Origin: JAUMBM01 sp964645715
GTDB lineage: Bacteria > Bacteroidota > Bacteroidia > Chitinophagales > Saprospiraceae
Direction of reading: 5' to 3'
Length of the DNA: 64,000 bases
Assembly (NCBI GenBank): GCA_964645715.1
Contig: CAZYAO010000015.1
Location: 1 to 64,000 of the forward strand
Shown piece by piece: positions 54,529 through 63,561 of the stretch (position 1 is the stretch's first letter; every line of letters begins with the position of its first letter). A program made the position numbers and the translations under genes. A model generated the notes under the pieces. The model saw nothing but the letters and a program-made list of their open reading frames with translations, was not told the DNA's origin and ran no database searches.

Positions 54529-55485
54529 TCAATCATTTATCGGTACAATACGATCAGGGTAATCCGTAATGATGCCATCGACCCCCCACTGTATGAGCTT
54601 CTGCATAGCTGCCTGATCATTGACTGTCCAGGGAATTACCAGCATGCCTTTGCTTTGTGCGTCGGCCACTAGCTGTTGACCGAGTCGCTGGTGGTTAGGA
54701 CTGTACACTTCAGGCGTAAATCCAAGTTGCTGCAGCTGCTGTTCGAGTGACAACTGATTGTCAACCAGCAGAGAGAGTCGTAGTTCTGGCGCCAACTGAC
54801 GAACAGTCTGCAGGGCACGGAGGTCAAAAGACTGTATCGTAACACGCGGGCTAATTTGAAGTTGTCGAACCTGATCGACCACCAGGCGGGCAAATTCTTC
54901 TACAGGCGGCGTTAGTTTGCCATCCCATGCCGGATTACTCTTTATCTCCAGATTGAAAAGGGGTAACTCTCGCGCATTAGCCCGGCAGTACGCATCTGCC
55001 TGCATGAGTATTTCCACAAAACTTGGCTTGAAAGCTGCCTGAGCTGCCTGCGTAGGGAAAAGCGGATGTTTGCGCTGCCCGCAGTCATACGTACGAATCT
55101 GCTCACTGCTGAGCGACCACAGGGCAATTTGCTGTTCTTCTGCCGCTGTAACCGCCCGTCCGTCGGGATGACTGCAAATGACTGAAGACATCCAGGGTTC
55201 GTGGGAAACAATCAGCTGCTGATCGGCAGAGACCGCCAAATCGAGTTCCAGCGTGGTGACAGCCGGAAATGTAAGCGCTAGCAGGCAGGCCGCTACCGTG
55301 TTTTCAGGTGCCAGCCCACGAGCACCGCGATGCCCCTGCCATTCAAATGGAAGTTGGATAGATTCCTTTTGCATCGTACTTTTGCTTGCATTGCTGCTGC
55401 AGGAAAATGAACTTAGTAGGAGAGACACTAGGATTATGGGCAGGTCAACAAGAACCTGGCCCCGCTTCAGGGTGGTTTTGAACAT
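54529..55485 (-). CDS. Glycerophosphodiester phosphodiesterase lipoprotein
   Basis: The product is 318 aa from the ATG at 55485; a TTG at 55512 would add nine residues. The signal ends SSFSC (Cys29), so it is an envelope lipoprotein. The GDPD barrel begins QGHRGARGLAPENT with His52, then ELDLAVS and VSHEPWM, and later NLEIKS and the final WTVNDQAAMQKLIQWGVDGIITDYP. It cleaves glycerophosphodiesters to glycerol 3-phosphate and an alcohol. It does not share an operon with a transporter here. Confidence 0.92.
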   Translation of the reverse strand: MFKTTLKRGQVLVDLPIILVSLLLSSFSCSSNASKSTMQKESIQLPFEWQGHRGARGLAPENTVAACLLALTFPAVTTLELDLAVSADQQLIVSHEPWMSSVICSHPDGRAVTAAEEQQIALWSLSSEQIRTYDCGQRKHPLFPTQAAQAAFKPSFVEILMQADAYCRANARELPLFNLEIKSNPAWDGKLTPPVEEFARLVVDQVRQLQISPRVTIQSFDLRALQTVRQLAPELRLSLLVDNQLSLEQQLQQLGFTPEVYSPNHQRLGQQLVADAQSKGMLVIPWTVNDQAAMQKLIQWGVDGIITDYPDRIVPIND

Positions 55486-55569
55486 TTTCAGTAATTCTGT
55501 AATCGCAATCAACTATTTTTCACACAAGGACGGAAACGAGGGCACAAATGTACTAATATTGTGTAATAA

Positions 55570-56466
55570 ATGAATAAGATTCTATACCACCTGTTATTTG
55601 TTCCGGTGACGAAACTGCCTATTTGGTGGATGTACCGTATTTCGGACACGCTCTACTGGGTATTGTACCGGGTGTTGGGCTATCGTAAAAAAGTGGTGCT
55701 GGGCAATATGCGCAGTGTTTTTCCTGAAAAATCAGCACAAGAAATTCGCCGGCTGGCAGATGCCTTCTACAGCCATTTTTTTGACCTGATCGTCGAGACC
55801 CTGCGTGTCTTCAGTATGCCAGCGGAGGAAGTAAAAAAGCGATGTACCCTGACGAATGTTGCGCTGCTGGAGCACTATTACGCACAGGGCAGGGGCATTG
55901 TATTGGTAGCAGGTCATTACAACAATTGGGAAATTGCCTCGCAGTCGATGACGCTGCAACTGAGTCACCAGATTATCGGGGTATATGCACCGCTCAAAAA
56001 TGCTTTTTTTGAGAAGGCAACCAAGCGCCACCGGGCGCGCTTTGGTATGGCGCTGGTACCTATGCAGCAAGCCAGGGATTTTCTTACACACTATGATAAC
56101 GCACAGCGACCCGGGCTCACGCTGCTGGCTGCAGACCAATCACCTTCCAACCCCGATCGTTCTTTCTGGACACACTTTCTGGGTAGGGAAACACCGGTAT
56201 TCTTCGGGCCGGAATACTTTGCCAAAAACCATAACCTGGTTATGGTCTTTGGCCATTTGACTAAGCTAAGTCGGGGTCACTATGACATGCGTTTCGAGTT
56301 GATCGAAGACCAGCCAACAGACGCACCCTATGGAGAACTGACACTCAGCCATGTAAGAGCCTTAGAGCAAGACATCCGCAACAACCCCCAGTTTTGGCTC
56401 TGGACGCACCGCCGCTGGAAGCGGCAGCGGCCAGCCAATGCCACGGTTTACCCCAACATCTCATAA
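55570..56466 (+). CDS. LpxL/HtrB-family lipid acyltransferase
   Basis: The 298-aa protein has the acyltransferase motif H-X4-E in GHYNNWE (His116, Glu121) and a hydrophobic N-terminus. The later ADQSPSNPDRSFWTHFLGRETPVFFGPEYFA segment and the ending WLWTHRRWKRQRP are typical of the lipid A secondary acyltransferase family. It probably adds an acyl chain to lipid A or a related envelope lipid at the inner membrane. The 3' end overlaps that of the thiolase gene by 19 nt. Confidence 0.9.
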   Translation: MNKILYHLLFVPVTKLPIWWMYRISDTLYWVLYRVLGYRKKVVLGNMRSVFPEKSAQEIRRLADAFYSHFFDLIVETLRVFSMPAEEVKKRCTLTNVALLEHYYAQGRGIVLVAGHYNNWEIASQSMTLQLSHQIIGVYAPLKNAFFEKATKRHRARFGMALVPMQQARDFLTHYDNAQRPGLTLLAADQSPSNPDRSFWTHFLGRETPVFFGPEYFAKNHNLVMVFGHLTKLSRGHYDMRFELIEDQPTDAPYGELTLSHVRALEQDIRNNPQFWLWTHRRWKRQRPANATVYPNIS

Positions 56467-57620
56467 ATGCCGGCAATGCCTTGTCCGCCGCCCACACAGG
56501 CAGTAACCATGCCGTATTTGCCGTTGCGGCGCCTGAGCTCGCTGAATAGTTGGATGGACAGTTTGGCACCAGTACAACCGAGCGGGTGACCCAGCGCGAT
56601 AGCACCACCATTGACGTTGACGCGTTCCGGATCAAGGCCGGCTTCCTGTATCACCGCCAGTGCCTGTGCGCCAAAGGCCTCATTGAGCTCAATCAGGTCA
56701 ATGTCCTCAAGCCGCAAACCTGCCTGCCGAAGTGCCTTAGGGATGGCTACACAGGGACCTATGCCCATATACAGCGGATCAACACCACCCACAGCGCAGG
56801 AAGCCATACGTGCTATCGGACTGAGCCCAAGCTGTTTGAGCATGTTTTCACTTACTACCAGTACAAAAGCAGCTCCATCGGAAGTCTGGGAAGCATTGCC
56901 GGCAGTAACTACACCGCCCTGAGAGAAGGCTGGTCTCAGCGACCCTAGTCCTTCCAGACTAGTATCGCGCCTTACACCCTCGTCCATAGCAACAACATGG
57001 CTCTTCTCAACCCGCTTGCCGTCGACAACCCTTACATCCGGGACAGTGACCGGGATAATTTCATCTGCAAAATAACCTGCGTCAATCGCTGCCGCCGCCC
57101 GTTGGTGCGAACACACCGCAAAAGTATCCGCCTGCTCTCTGTTAATATTATATTTTTTGGCTACCGCCTCTGCCGTAAGCCCCATGCTGGCCAAATAGCT
57201 GGGGGTACTGCTGGCAACCTCGTAGCTGGGAGCCAATTTGTAGCCTGTCATTGGAATTACACTCATACTCTCAGCTCCGCCGGCAATAAATACTTCTCCC
57301 ATACCAGCCCTGATTTTAGCTACTGCCAGCGATATTGCCTCCAAGCCGGAAGCACAGTATCGGTTGATGGTAAAACCCGGGACTGTCTTACCCAACGCCC
57401 GCATGGAAATCTGCCGGCCAATCTGCAGACCCTGCTCGCCTTCGGGATTAGCGCAGCCCACAATCACGTCATCTACCAATTGCGGATCTAGCTCCGGTGT
57501 GCGTGCCAGCAGCTCACGGATGATGTCTACTGCCAAATCATCCGAACGATAAGCAGCAAAGCCCCCTTTTTTTGCCTTCGCAACTGCAGAACGGTACCCT
57601 TTTACAATGTAAGCTTCCAT
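56448..57620 (-). CDS. Acetyl-CoA C-acyltransferase (thiolase)
   Basis: The product is 390 aa from the ATG at 57620; seven further codons are open upstream. The acyl-accepting Cys89 lies in NRYCASG, His345 in GHPLGCTG, and Cys375 in TACVGGGQGIA, so the active site is complete. NEAFGAQ is also present. Either beta-oxidation (FadA) or biosynthetic direction is possible. No FadB-type partner is adjacent. The gene converges with the acyltransferase with overlapping ends, so neither has a terminator of its own. Confidence 0.93.
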   Translation of the reverse strand: MEAYIVKGYRSAVAKAKKGGFAAYRSDDLAVDIIRELLARTPELDPQLVDDVIVGCANPEGEQGLQIGRQISMRALGKTVPGFTINRYCASGLEAISLAVAKIRAGMGEVFIAGGAESMSVIPMTGYKLAPSYEVASSTPSYLASMGLTAEAVAKKYNINREQADTFAVCSHQRAAAAIDAGYFADEIIPVTVPDVRVVDGKRVEKSHVVAMDEGVRRDTSLEGLGSLRPAFSQGGVVTAGNASQTSDGAAFVLVVSENMLKQLGLSPIARMASCAVGGVDPLYMGIGPCVAIPKALRQAGLRLEDIDLIELNEAFGAQALAVIQEAGLDPERVNVNGGAIALGHPLGCTGAKLSIQLFSELRRRNGKYGMVTACVGGGQGIAGIYEMLG

Positions 57621-57782
57621 GCGTCTTTCTTTTATCCGCATAAAGATAATAGAAACCTCGAATAGGTAAAACCAAGTCTAGCGAATTTTCGCAAAGAAGG
57701 CATAGCTTTTTTTCGTCAATTTAATGGTGAACGCAGATTAACCGTTATTAGCCTCCACGCTGGAAAAAATTCGCGGCAAATG

Positions 57783-57813
57783 TTGGAAAAACGAAGCACT
57801 GTAGCTATCTTTG
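57783..57813 (+). promoter_or_regulatory. Promoter for the tRNA pair
   Basis: TTG at 57783-57785 and TATCTTTG at 57806-57813 are 20 nt apart, a good Bacteroidota match. It lies 28 nt before tRNA-Val and fits short-leader transcription of both tRNAs. Confidence 0.65.
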
Positions 57814-57841
57814 CAGCCGCTTACTGAAAGCAGCTATTGTA

Positions 57842-57916
57842 GGGTGATTAGCTCAGTTGGTTTAGAGCGCCGCCTTGACAGGGCGGAGGTCACTGGTTCG
57901 AATCCAGTATCACTCA
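57842..57916 (+). tRNA. tRNA-Val (GAC)
   Basis: A 75-nt cloverleaf: acceptor GGGTGAT with ATCACTC (one G-U pair), D stem GCTC/GAGC, anticodon stem CCGCC/GGCGG with loop TTGACAG and anticodon GAC, and TTCGAAT in the T loop. The 3' CCA is not encoded. It reads GUC and GUU. Confidence 0.93.
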
Positions 57917-57922
57917 CGAAAA

Positions 57923-57996
57923 CGGGGTGTAGCGCAGCCCGGTAGCGTACACGCCTGGGGGGCGTGTGGTCGCAGGTTCAAATCCTGTCACCCCGA
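57923..57996 (+). tRNA. tRNA-Pro (GGG)
   Basis: A 74-nt cloverleaf: acceptor CGGGGTG with CACCCCG, anticodon stem CACGC/GCGTG with loop CTGGGGG and anticodon GGG, and TTCAAAT in the T loop. CCA is not encoded. It follows tRNA-Val after 6 nt and is transcribed with it. Confidence 0.93.
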
Positions 57997-57999
57997 CAA

Positions 58000-58037
58000 A
58001 AGCCCGGTGGTTCTCGCTTCCTTGAGCCATCGGGCTT
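58000..58037 (+). terminator. Terminator of the tRNA pair
   Basis: The arms AAGCCCGGTGG and CCATCGGGCTT pair with one mismatch-like G-U position around a 16-nt loop and are followed by CTTATTTTT. It begins 4 nt after tRNA-Pro. It is a different sequence from the GGCGGC-core family. Confidence 0.75.
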
Positions 58038-58141
58038 CTTATTTTTGGTTGTGGATGGGTCAGGATAGTCCGAAATATGCATCGTATCATGCACGCCTCT
58101 CTCCGCATTTTATCAAAGTAGAAAGTCTGAGAAAAGAAATG

Positions 58142-58149
58142 TAATTTTG
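58142..58149 (+). promoter_or_regulatory. Candidate -7 box for the HTCS gene
   Basis: TAATTTTG matches TAnnTTTG. It lies about 95 nt upstream of the ATG at 58244; no clear -33 box is present. Confidence 0.4.
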
Positions 58150-58243
58150 TTAGGTTCTTATTTTGTTACCTCTTTTCCGCGGAAAGGGGCAACATGTCCA
58201 GCTTTGGGGGACTATGCACTCGAAAATATGCATTTCAAATATC

Positions 58244-61006
58244 ATGACTAAGCGTTGGGCAAATTTCAGCCTTGTAGTTGTACTAATATTTTGTTGGTGC
58301 ATTGCAGAAAGCTGTCAGCAACACCAGCCGCAGAAAAAATTTCGCATCGCTTTCTCCCAATGCTGCTCTGACCCGTGGCGGGATGAAATGGAAAGTGAAA
58401 TGCGCCAGAAACAAGCTTTCCACTCGGAGGTGGATTTGACAATTATGCGGGCAAACAACGATAGCGAAGCCCAAATCCGGCAAATCCGGGAAATGGTCGC
58501 TGCGGGCATGGACTTGCTCATTGTTTCTCCCAATGAGTCTCAGCCACTTACTCCTATCGTCGAGGAAGTCTACAGATCGGGTATCCCCGTAATTCTGATT
58601 GACCGCAAGATTGAATCAAATCTTTATACTGCATTCGTCGGTGCTGACAATTTTGAAATCGGAGAAACTGTTGGTCGTTATCTCTCCAACCAATTCAATG
58701 GGCAGGGCGAAATTATCGAAGTTCAGCTGCCTATGACGATGTCGCCTGCGCAGGAGCGGCACAATGGTTTCGTCGAAGGTATTGCTGCTTCCACGGGCTT
58801 ACAATTAGTGGCGACGCTGGAGGCCAAGGACAGCCTCGAAATAATAAAGCATACGCTGCCCGCTATCCTCGACCAGCACCCCAATGCGAATATCTTGTTC
58901 GGTCATACTGACCTCATTGCCGAGTATTCTTTTACTACGGTATCGGAAAAAAATCAGGCGAAAGACATGTTTTTTGTTGGTATTGACGGTATTCCCGGTA
59001 CCGGGCAGGGTATTCAGGCCGTAGAAGAGGGTATCCTGGATGTCTCCATGCTTTACCCGACCGGCGGATCGGAGGCTATTGATTTGGCGTTGACTATTTT
59101 GAACAAACTGCCCTTCAATAAGTACAACAAGCTGGAAACCATCGTTATCAACAGCGATAATGCCCGTATCCTGCATCTGCAAATGAAAAAGGTGAAAAGT
59201 CTTCAGACTAGCATTGATGAGCAAATCAACAAACTGGATGACCTGAATACGATTTACCGCAACCAGCGGGTATATATTATTATCCTCATTTTTAGCTTGT
59301 TGTTGGCGATCGTACTGGGGGGGGTCCTTTGGAAATCGTTGCACGCCAAGAACGAAATGAACCGGAGCCTCGAACAAAAAAATGGGGAAATTATCGAACA
59401 TGAGCAGCAAATCCTTAAAATGTCGGACGAGCTTCGGATCGCCACCTCTGCCAAAGTGGATTTTTTTACCAATATTTCACATGAATTCCGGACGCCGCTC
59501 ACGCTGATTTTGGGCTATGTCGAGGGTCTGATTAGAGGAGGTAGTACCAGCACCAAAGATGCCAAAAATGATCTTGGCCTCGTGCGCAAGAATGCTCTCC
59601 GGCTGTTGCGTCTCATCAATCAATTGATGGATTTTCGAAAAATCGAAAGTGGAAAAATGGCAGTTCGGGCAAGCGAGAATGATCTCGTCGCCTTCACCCG
59701 CGAGATTGTCGAGGCATTCCGCAAAACTGCGGACAAACGCAATATCGAGCTTGGATTTTTTTCCGTGGAAAAGTCGCTGGCTGTTTGGTTCGACCTGAAT
59801 ATGGTGGACAAAGTGCTGTTTAACCTCCTCTCCAACGCCTTCAAGTTTACGACTGATGGCGGAAAAATTCAGGTGGCGGTGGTTAAAGACCCCATTGCTG
59901 ACAAGGCCATCGTTAAAGTGGAGGACAATGGTCTGGGCATGTCCAAAGAGCATCGGGAACGGGCATTCGAACGGTTTTACCAAGGTGAAAGCCAATATGC
60001 TACGGGTACGGGACTGGGGCTTGCGCTCTCAAAAGAACTGGTTGTACTGCACGCTGGCAGCATCGATCTTTGGAGTGAAGCGGGAAAAGGGGCCCGTTTT
60101 GAGGTTTCTCTTCCTTTGGGCAACGCCCACTTCAAGGAAGATCAGCTTTTTTCGGAAAAACCAGACAGTATTTCCTACGACGAGCTGGTGCTTTTTGAAA
60201 TGGAAAACAAAGAAGCCGCCAGCCTGCCTGCTTCAACCGGCAGCCATGAGCAGGTGTTATTGCTCATCGAGGACAACGACGATTTGCGGCTGTTTTTGTC
60301 TAGTCATTTCGGCAAATCCTTCCAAATCCGGGAGGCTGCCGATGGCAACGCGGGGCTCGATCAGGCCTTCGAAGAAGTGCCGGACCTCATCATTGCTGAC
60401 ATCAACATGCCAGGTAAGGACGGATTGAGCCTTACCAAGCGGCTAAAGTCTGACCTGCGAACCTCACACATCCCCATCGTGCTGCTCACTGCCCGAACTT
60501 CGATGGAGCAAAAAATCGAAGGGGTTCAGTCTGGTGCCGATGCCTACGTAACCAAGCCTTTCAACCTTGTTTTCCTTTCAGAAATCGTAAAGAATCTGCT
60601 CCTTGGGCGTGAAAATCTCCGGCAACGGTTCAGTGGCAACCTTCAGCTTAGCAAATCGTCCAACAGGATTGGTGAGCTCGATCAGCAATTTATACGAAAG
60701 TTCATGGGTTATGTGGAGGCGAATCTTGCCGAACAAAACCTGACGGTGGAAAGCTTAAGCGAAGCTTTCGGTCTGTCAAGGGTGCAACTTTTTAGAAAAA
60801 CCAAAGCTTTGCTCGGCGAAAGCCCCAATGATTTCATCCAACAGCTGCGCCTCAAAAAAGCAAGTCAACTGTTGCTCGAAAGTAACCTGACGGTGGCGGA
60901 AGTTGCTTATCAAGCGGGGTATTCGTCGCCTGGTTATTTTTCGACGGCCTTCAAAGGGCGGTATGGATGCTCGCCAAGCGAGTGGCGGGAGAAGGAGTCC
61001 AGGTAA
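58244..61006 (+). CDS. Hybrid two-component system with periplasmic sugar-binding sensor (HTCS)
   Basis: The product is 920 aa from the ATG at 58244. An N-terminal membrane or lipoprotein-like signal is followed by a periplasmic-binding domain of the ribose-binding/LacI type (about 30-315, with VSPNESQPL and VILIDRK). Then come a membrane helix (about 348-366), a histidine kinase (His413 in ISHEFRTPL; GTGLGLALSKE), a receiver domain (Asp719 in IADINMPG) and an AraC-type DNA-binding domain (about 815-915). HTCS proteins with this sensor type include the fructose-sensing regulator of fructan loci in Bacteroides thetaiotaomicron (BT1754). The kinase and porter downstream support the same role here. 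Confidence 0.94.
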   Translation: MTKRWANFSLVVVLIFCWCIAESCQQHQPQKKFRIAFSQCCSDPWRDEMESEMRQKQAFHSEVDLTIMRANNDSEAQIRQIREMVAAGMDLLIVSPNESQPLTPIVEEVYRSGIPVILIDRKIESNLYTAFVGADNFEIGETVGRYLSNQFNGQGEIIEVQLPMTMSPAQERHNGFVEGIAASTGLQLVATLEAKDSLEIIKHTLPAILDQHPNANILFGHTDLIAEYSFTTVSEKNQAKDMFFVGIDGIPGTGQGIQAVEEGILDVSMLYPTGGSEAIDLALTILNKLPFNKYNKLETIVINSDNARILHLQMKKVKSLQTSIDEQINKLDDLNTIYRNQRVYIIILIFSLLLAIVLGGVLWKSLHAKNEMNRSLEQKNGEIIEHEQQILKMSDELRIATSAKVDFFTNISHEFRTPLTLILGYVEGLIRGGSTSTKDAKNDLGLVRKNALRLLRLINQLMDFRKIESGKMAVRASENDLVAFTREIVEAFRKTADKRNIELGFFSVEKSLAVWFDLNMVDKVLFNLLSNAFKFTTDGGKIQVAVVKDPIADKAIVKVEDNGLGMSKEHRERAFERFYQGESQYATGTGLGLALSKELVVLHAGSIDLWSEAGKGARFEVSLPLGNAHFKEDQLFSEKPDSISYDELVLFEMENKEAASLPASTGSHEQVLLLIEDNDDLRLFLSSHFGKSFQIREAADGNAGLDQAFEEVPDLIIADINMPGKDGLSLTKRLKSDLRTSHIPIVLLTARTSMEQKIEGVQSGADAYVTKPFNLVFLSEIVKNLLLGRENLRQRFSGNLQLSKSSNRIGELDQQFIRKFMGYVEANLAEQNLTVESLSEAFGLSRVQLFRKTKALLGESPNDFIQQLRLKKASQLLLESNLTVAEVAYQAGYSSPGYFSTAFKGRYGCSPSEWREKESR

Positions 61007-61199
61007 CATTTTTGTAGCCAAGCGCAACATTTTCTAAACTCAGTGCGCTTATTGTAAAATCAACATTAACTCGTAGTTTGTTGTATTTTAGTATTTTAGT
61101 TCAATAACTTGCCCTGTATCAAATTTGAAAGGATTTGGTACTATCTTGAATAAGACCGAGTGGCTACTCCTATAGGTTTGCGGTACTAAATGGCAATCC

Positions 61200-62579
61200 A
61201 TGAACCACCGCAAGGTCTATCTTTGGTCAATCACCGTCGCTTTGGGCGGCTTTCTTTTTGGTCTCGACACCGCAGTCATTTCTGGCTGTGAGCGCACTAT
61301 TCAAAAACTCTGGGTATTGACCGATGCCATGACCGGCCAGATGGTCGCCATGGCACTGTACGGCACGATTGTTGGCGCAATCTTAGGGGGAATCCCTGCC
61401 GAGCGCATCGGGCGGCGCAATACTTTGTTCTGGATTGCTATCATCTTCTTGGTCTCGGCCATCGGCTGCGCCCTGTCGCCTGATGTCTATACGTTGATGT
61501 TTTTTCGCTTCTGCGGCGGCCTGAGTGTTGGTGCCTCCTCGGTTGTTGCACCGATGTATATCACCGAACTTTCACCGAAGGAAAAACGGGGACAACTGAC
61601 GGCTTTGTTCCAATTCAACATCGTATTCGGCATTTTGGTAGCCTATTTATCCAATTGGCTCATCGGTACTGCCGATGAGAACGCCTGGCGATGGATGCTT
61701 GGCGTAGTGGCTTTTCCATCCTTGCTGTTTGTCGTACTGATACCCTTCGTACCTGAAAGTCCACGTTGGCTGATCGTAAAAAAAGGCAAACTGGAAGAGG
61801 CCCGGCGCACCCTGGAAATCATCAATCCTGCTACCGTCAATGAATCCCTCTCAGAGATACAAGCCAGCCAGCACAATACGACAAGCTCGTCTGGTAGCTT
61901 ACAGGAATTCTTTTCCGGTCGTTATCGGTTGCCTATCATGCTCGCCTTCCTGATTGCTTTTTTCAATCAAGTCAGTGGAATCAACGCCGTTATCTACTAT
62001 GCTCCCCGCATTTTCGAGGATGCGGGCATGGCCACTAGCTCTGCATTGTTGTCGTCCGTGGGCATCGGTCTGATCAATCTCGTATTTACCATGCTCGGCT
62101 TGATGCTGATTGACCGCATGGGGCGGCGCTTCCTGATGTACGTCGGGTCAATCGGGTACATCATCTCGCTTTCTTTGGTGGCTTGGGTCTTTTATAGCAA
62201 CGCAGCCACCGGTGGTATGATGGTGTCGGGCTTGCTCTTTGTTTTTATCGCTGCTCATGCCATCGGGCAAGGAGCCGTCATCTGGGTATTCATCTCCGAA
62301 ATTTTTCCAAACCAAATCCGCTCTTGGGGCAACTCGCTGGGTAGCAGTACGCATTGGGTGTTTGCAGCGCTAATCGCAGGCAATTTCCCGTGGTTTGCGG
62401 GGAAGTTTGGTCAGGCTACCAGTTTTGCAATCTTCGCTTTTATGATGGTGCTGCAATTGGTTTTTGTCTGGAAAATGATGCCCGAAACGAAAGGGGTCTC
62501 GCTTGAGGATTTGGAAAAACAAATGGTGAAGGAGGATGCACCGAACACCTCCTCGCCTGTGGTAATGAAGCGTATTTGA
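61200..62579 (+). CDS. MFS sugar porter
   Basis: The 459-aa transporter has twelve predicted membrane helices and the sugar-porter signatures: ERIGRRNTL after helix 2, PESPRWLIVKKGK at the end of helix 6, DRMGRRFL after helix 8, and PETKGVSLEDLE at the C-terminus. It imports a monosaccharide across the inner membrane, probably with protons. Its place between a fructose-type HTCS and a fructokinase suggests fructose, by inference. The 193 nt upstream are A/T-rich, with no convincing promoter or hairpin that I can define. Confidence 0.92.
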   Translation: MNHRKVYLWSITVALGGFLFGLDTAVISGCERTIQKLWVLTDAMTGQMVAMALYGTIVGAILGGIPAERIGRRNTLFWIAIIFLVSAIGCALSPDVYTLMFFRFCGGLSVGASSVVAPMYITELSPKEKRGQLTALFQFNIVFGILVAYLSNWLIGTADENAWRWMLGVVAFPSLLFVVLIPFVPESPRWLIVKKGKLEEARRTLEIINPATVNESLSEIQASQHNTTSSSGSLQEFFSGRYRLPIMLAFLIAFFNQVSGINAVIYYAPRIFEDAGMATSSALLSSVGIGLINLVFTMLGLMLIDRMGRRFLMYVGSIGYIISLSLVAWVFYSNAATGGMMVSGLLFVFIAAHAIGQGAVIWVFISEIFPNQIRSWGNSLGSSTHWVFAALIAGNFPWFAGKFGQATSFAIFAFMMVLQLVFVWKMMPETKGVSLEDLEKQMVKEDAPNTSSPVVMKRI

Positions 62580-62673
62580 TTTCGTAAATAACTGATAATT
62601 ATACTTTTAATTGATTTTTATAGCCTGTGAGCCAGGCCATTACGGCTGCCGCACTTGTTAAAATAAAAAAATT

Positions 62674-63561
62674 ATGCCTGACCACACCATCATCTGCTTT
62701 GGCGAAGCCCTCTGGGACCTGCTGCCCGCTGGCAAAATTGCGGGTGGGGCACCCATGAACGTGGCTTTCCACGCCAACATCTTTGGGCTGCAAGCCAGCC
62801 TTATCAGCCGGGTTGGAGCGGATGAGCTGGGGCGGGAATTGCTGGATATTCTGACAAAAAAAGGTATTCCAACCAACCTGATACAGCTAGACCATACCCT
62901 TCCAACAGGTATCGTGAATGTTGCGCTGGACGTAAATGGCTCCCCCTCCTACGAAATCGTGCAGCCCGCTGCCTGGGATTACATTCATCAGACCGACGAG
63001 GCGAAAAAGGAGGTGAGCGCCGCCAGTGCACTTGTCTTCGGTAGCCTCGCCTGCCGCACCAACTGCAGCAGGGAAACCCTGCTCGAACTGCTCGAAATAG
63101 CTCCGCTGCGGGTCTTCGACCTGAACCTGCGACCGCCGTTTTTTTCAAAAGAACTGCTGGAAGAGCTGCTTCTTAAAGCGAACCTCGTAAAAATGAACGA
63201 CTACGAACTCGATACCATCGCCAACTGGCATGGCATCGACGGGAAGGAAGCTGAAAAAATGGATTTTATCAAAAACCATTACAGACTCGATGCCCTGCTC
63301 GTGACGCTGGGCGCGAACGGCGCCATGCTGCAAAACGATCAGGGTCTCTTTTCCCAAACAGGTTTCAAAGTAAACGTACAGGACACCATCGGCAGCGGCG
63401 ACGCCTTCCTGGGTGCTTTCCTTAGTAAAGCGCTTGCTGGTGCTTCAGCCGAAGAATCGCTCAAAACTGCCTGTATCGCCGGGGCTTTCGTCGCTACAAA
63501 AAAAGGCGCCACACCGGATTATTTACCAACCGAAATCTTTCAAAATTTCATACAAGTATGA
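62674..63561 (+). CDS. PfkB-family carbohydrate kinase, probable fructokinase
   Basis: The 295-aa kinase has GGAPMNVAFHA near the N-terminus and the C-terminal ATP/active-site signature DTIGSGDAFLGAF with the catalytic base Asp243. These fit the fructokinase branch of PfkB (ribokinase) enzymes, which phosphorylate fructose to fructose 6-phosphate. It overlaps the next gene as ATGA at 63558-63561, so both are in one operon. It acts on the sugar imported by the porter upstream. Confidence 0.92.
   Translation: MPDHTIICFGEALWDLLPAGKIAGGAPMNVAFHANIFGLQASLISRVGADELGRELLDILTKKGIPTNLIQLDHTLPTGIVNVALDVNGSPSYEIVQPAAWDYIHQTDEAKKEVSAASALVFGSLACRTNCSRETLLELLEIAPLRVFDLNLRPPFFSKELLEELLLKANLVKMNDYELDTIANWHGIDGKEAEKMDFIKNHYRLDALLVTLGANGAMLQNDQGLFSQTGFKVNVQDTIGSGDAFLGAFLSKALAGASAEESLKTACIAGAFVATKKGATPDYLPTEIFQNFIQV

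Noticed and set aside
57916..57922. Frameshifted or split tRNA
   Set aside because: Both tRNAs fold completely on their own with a 6-nt spacer; missing CCA ends are normal in this phylum.
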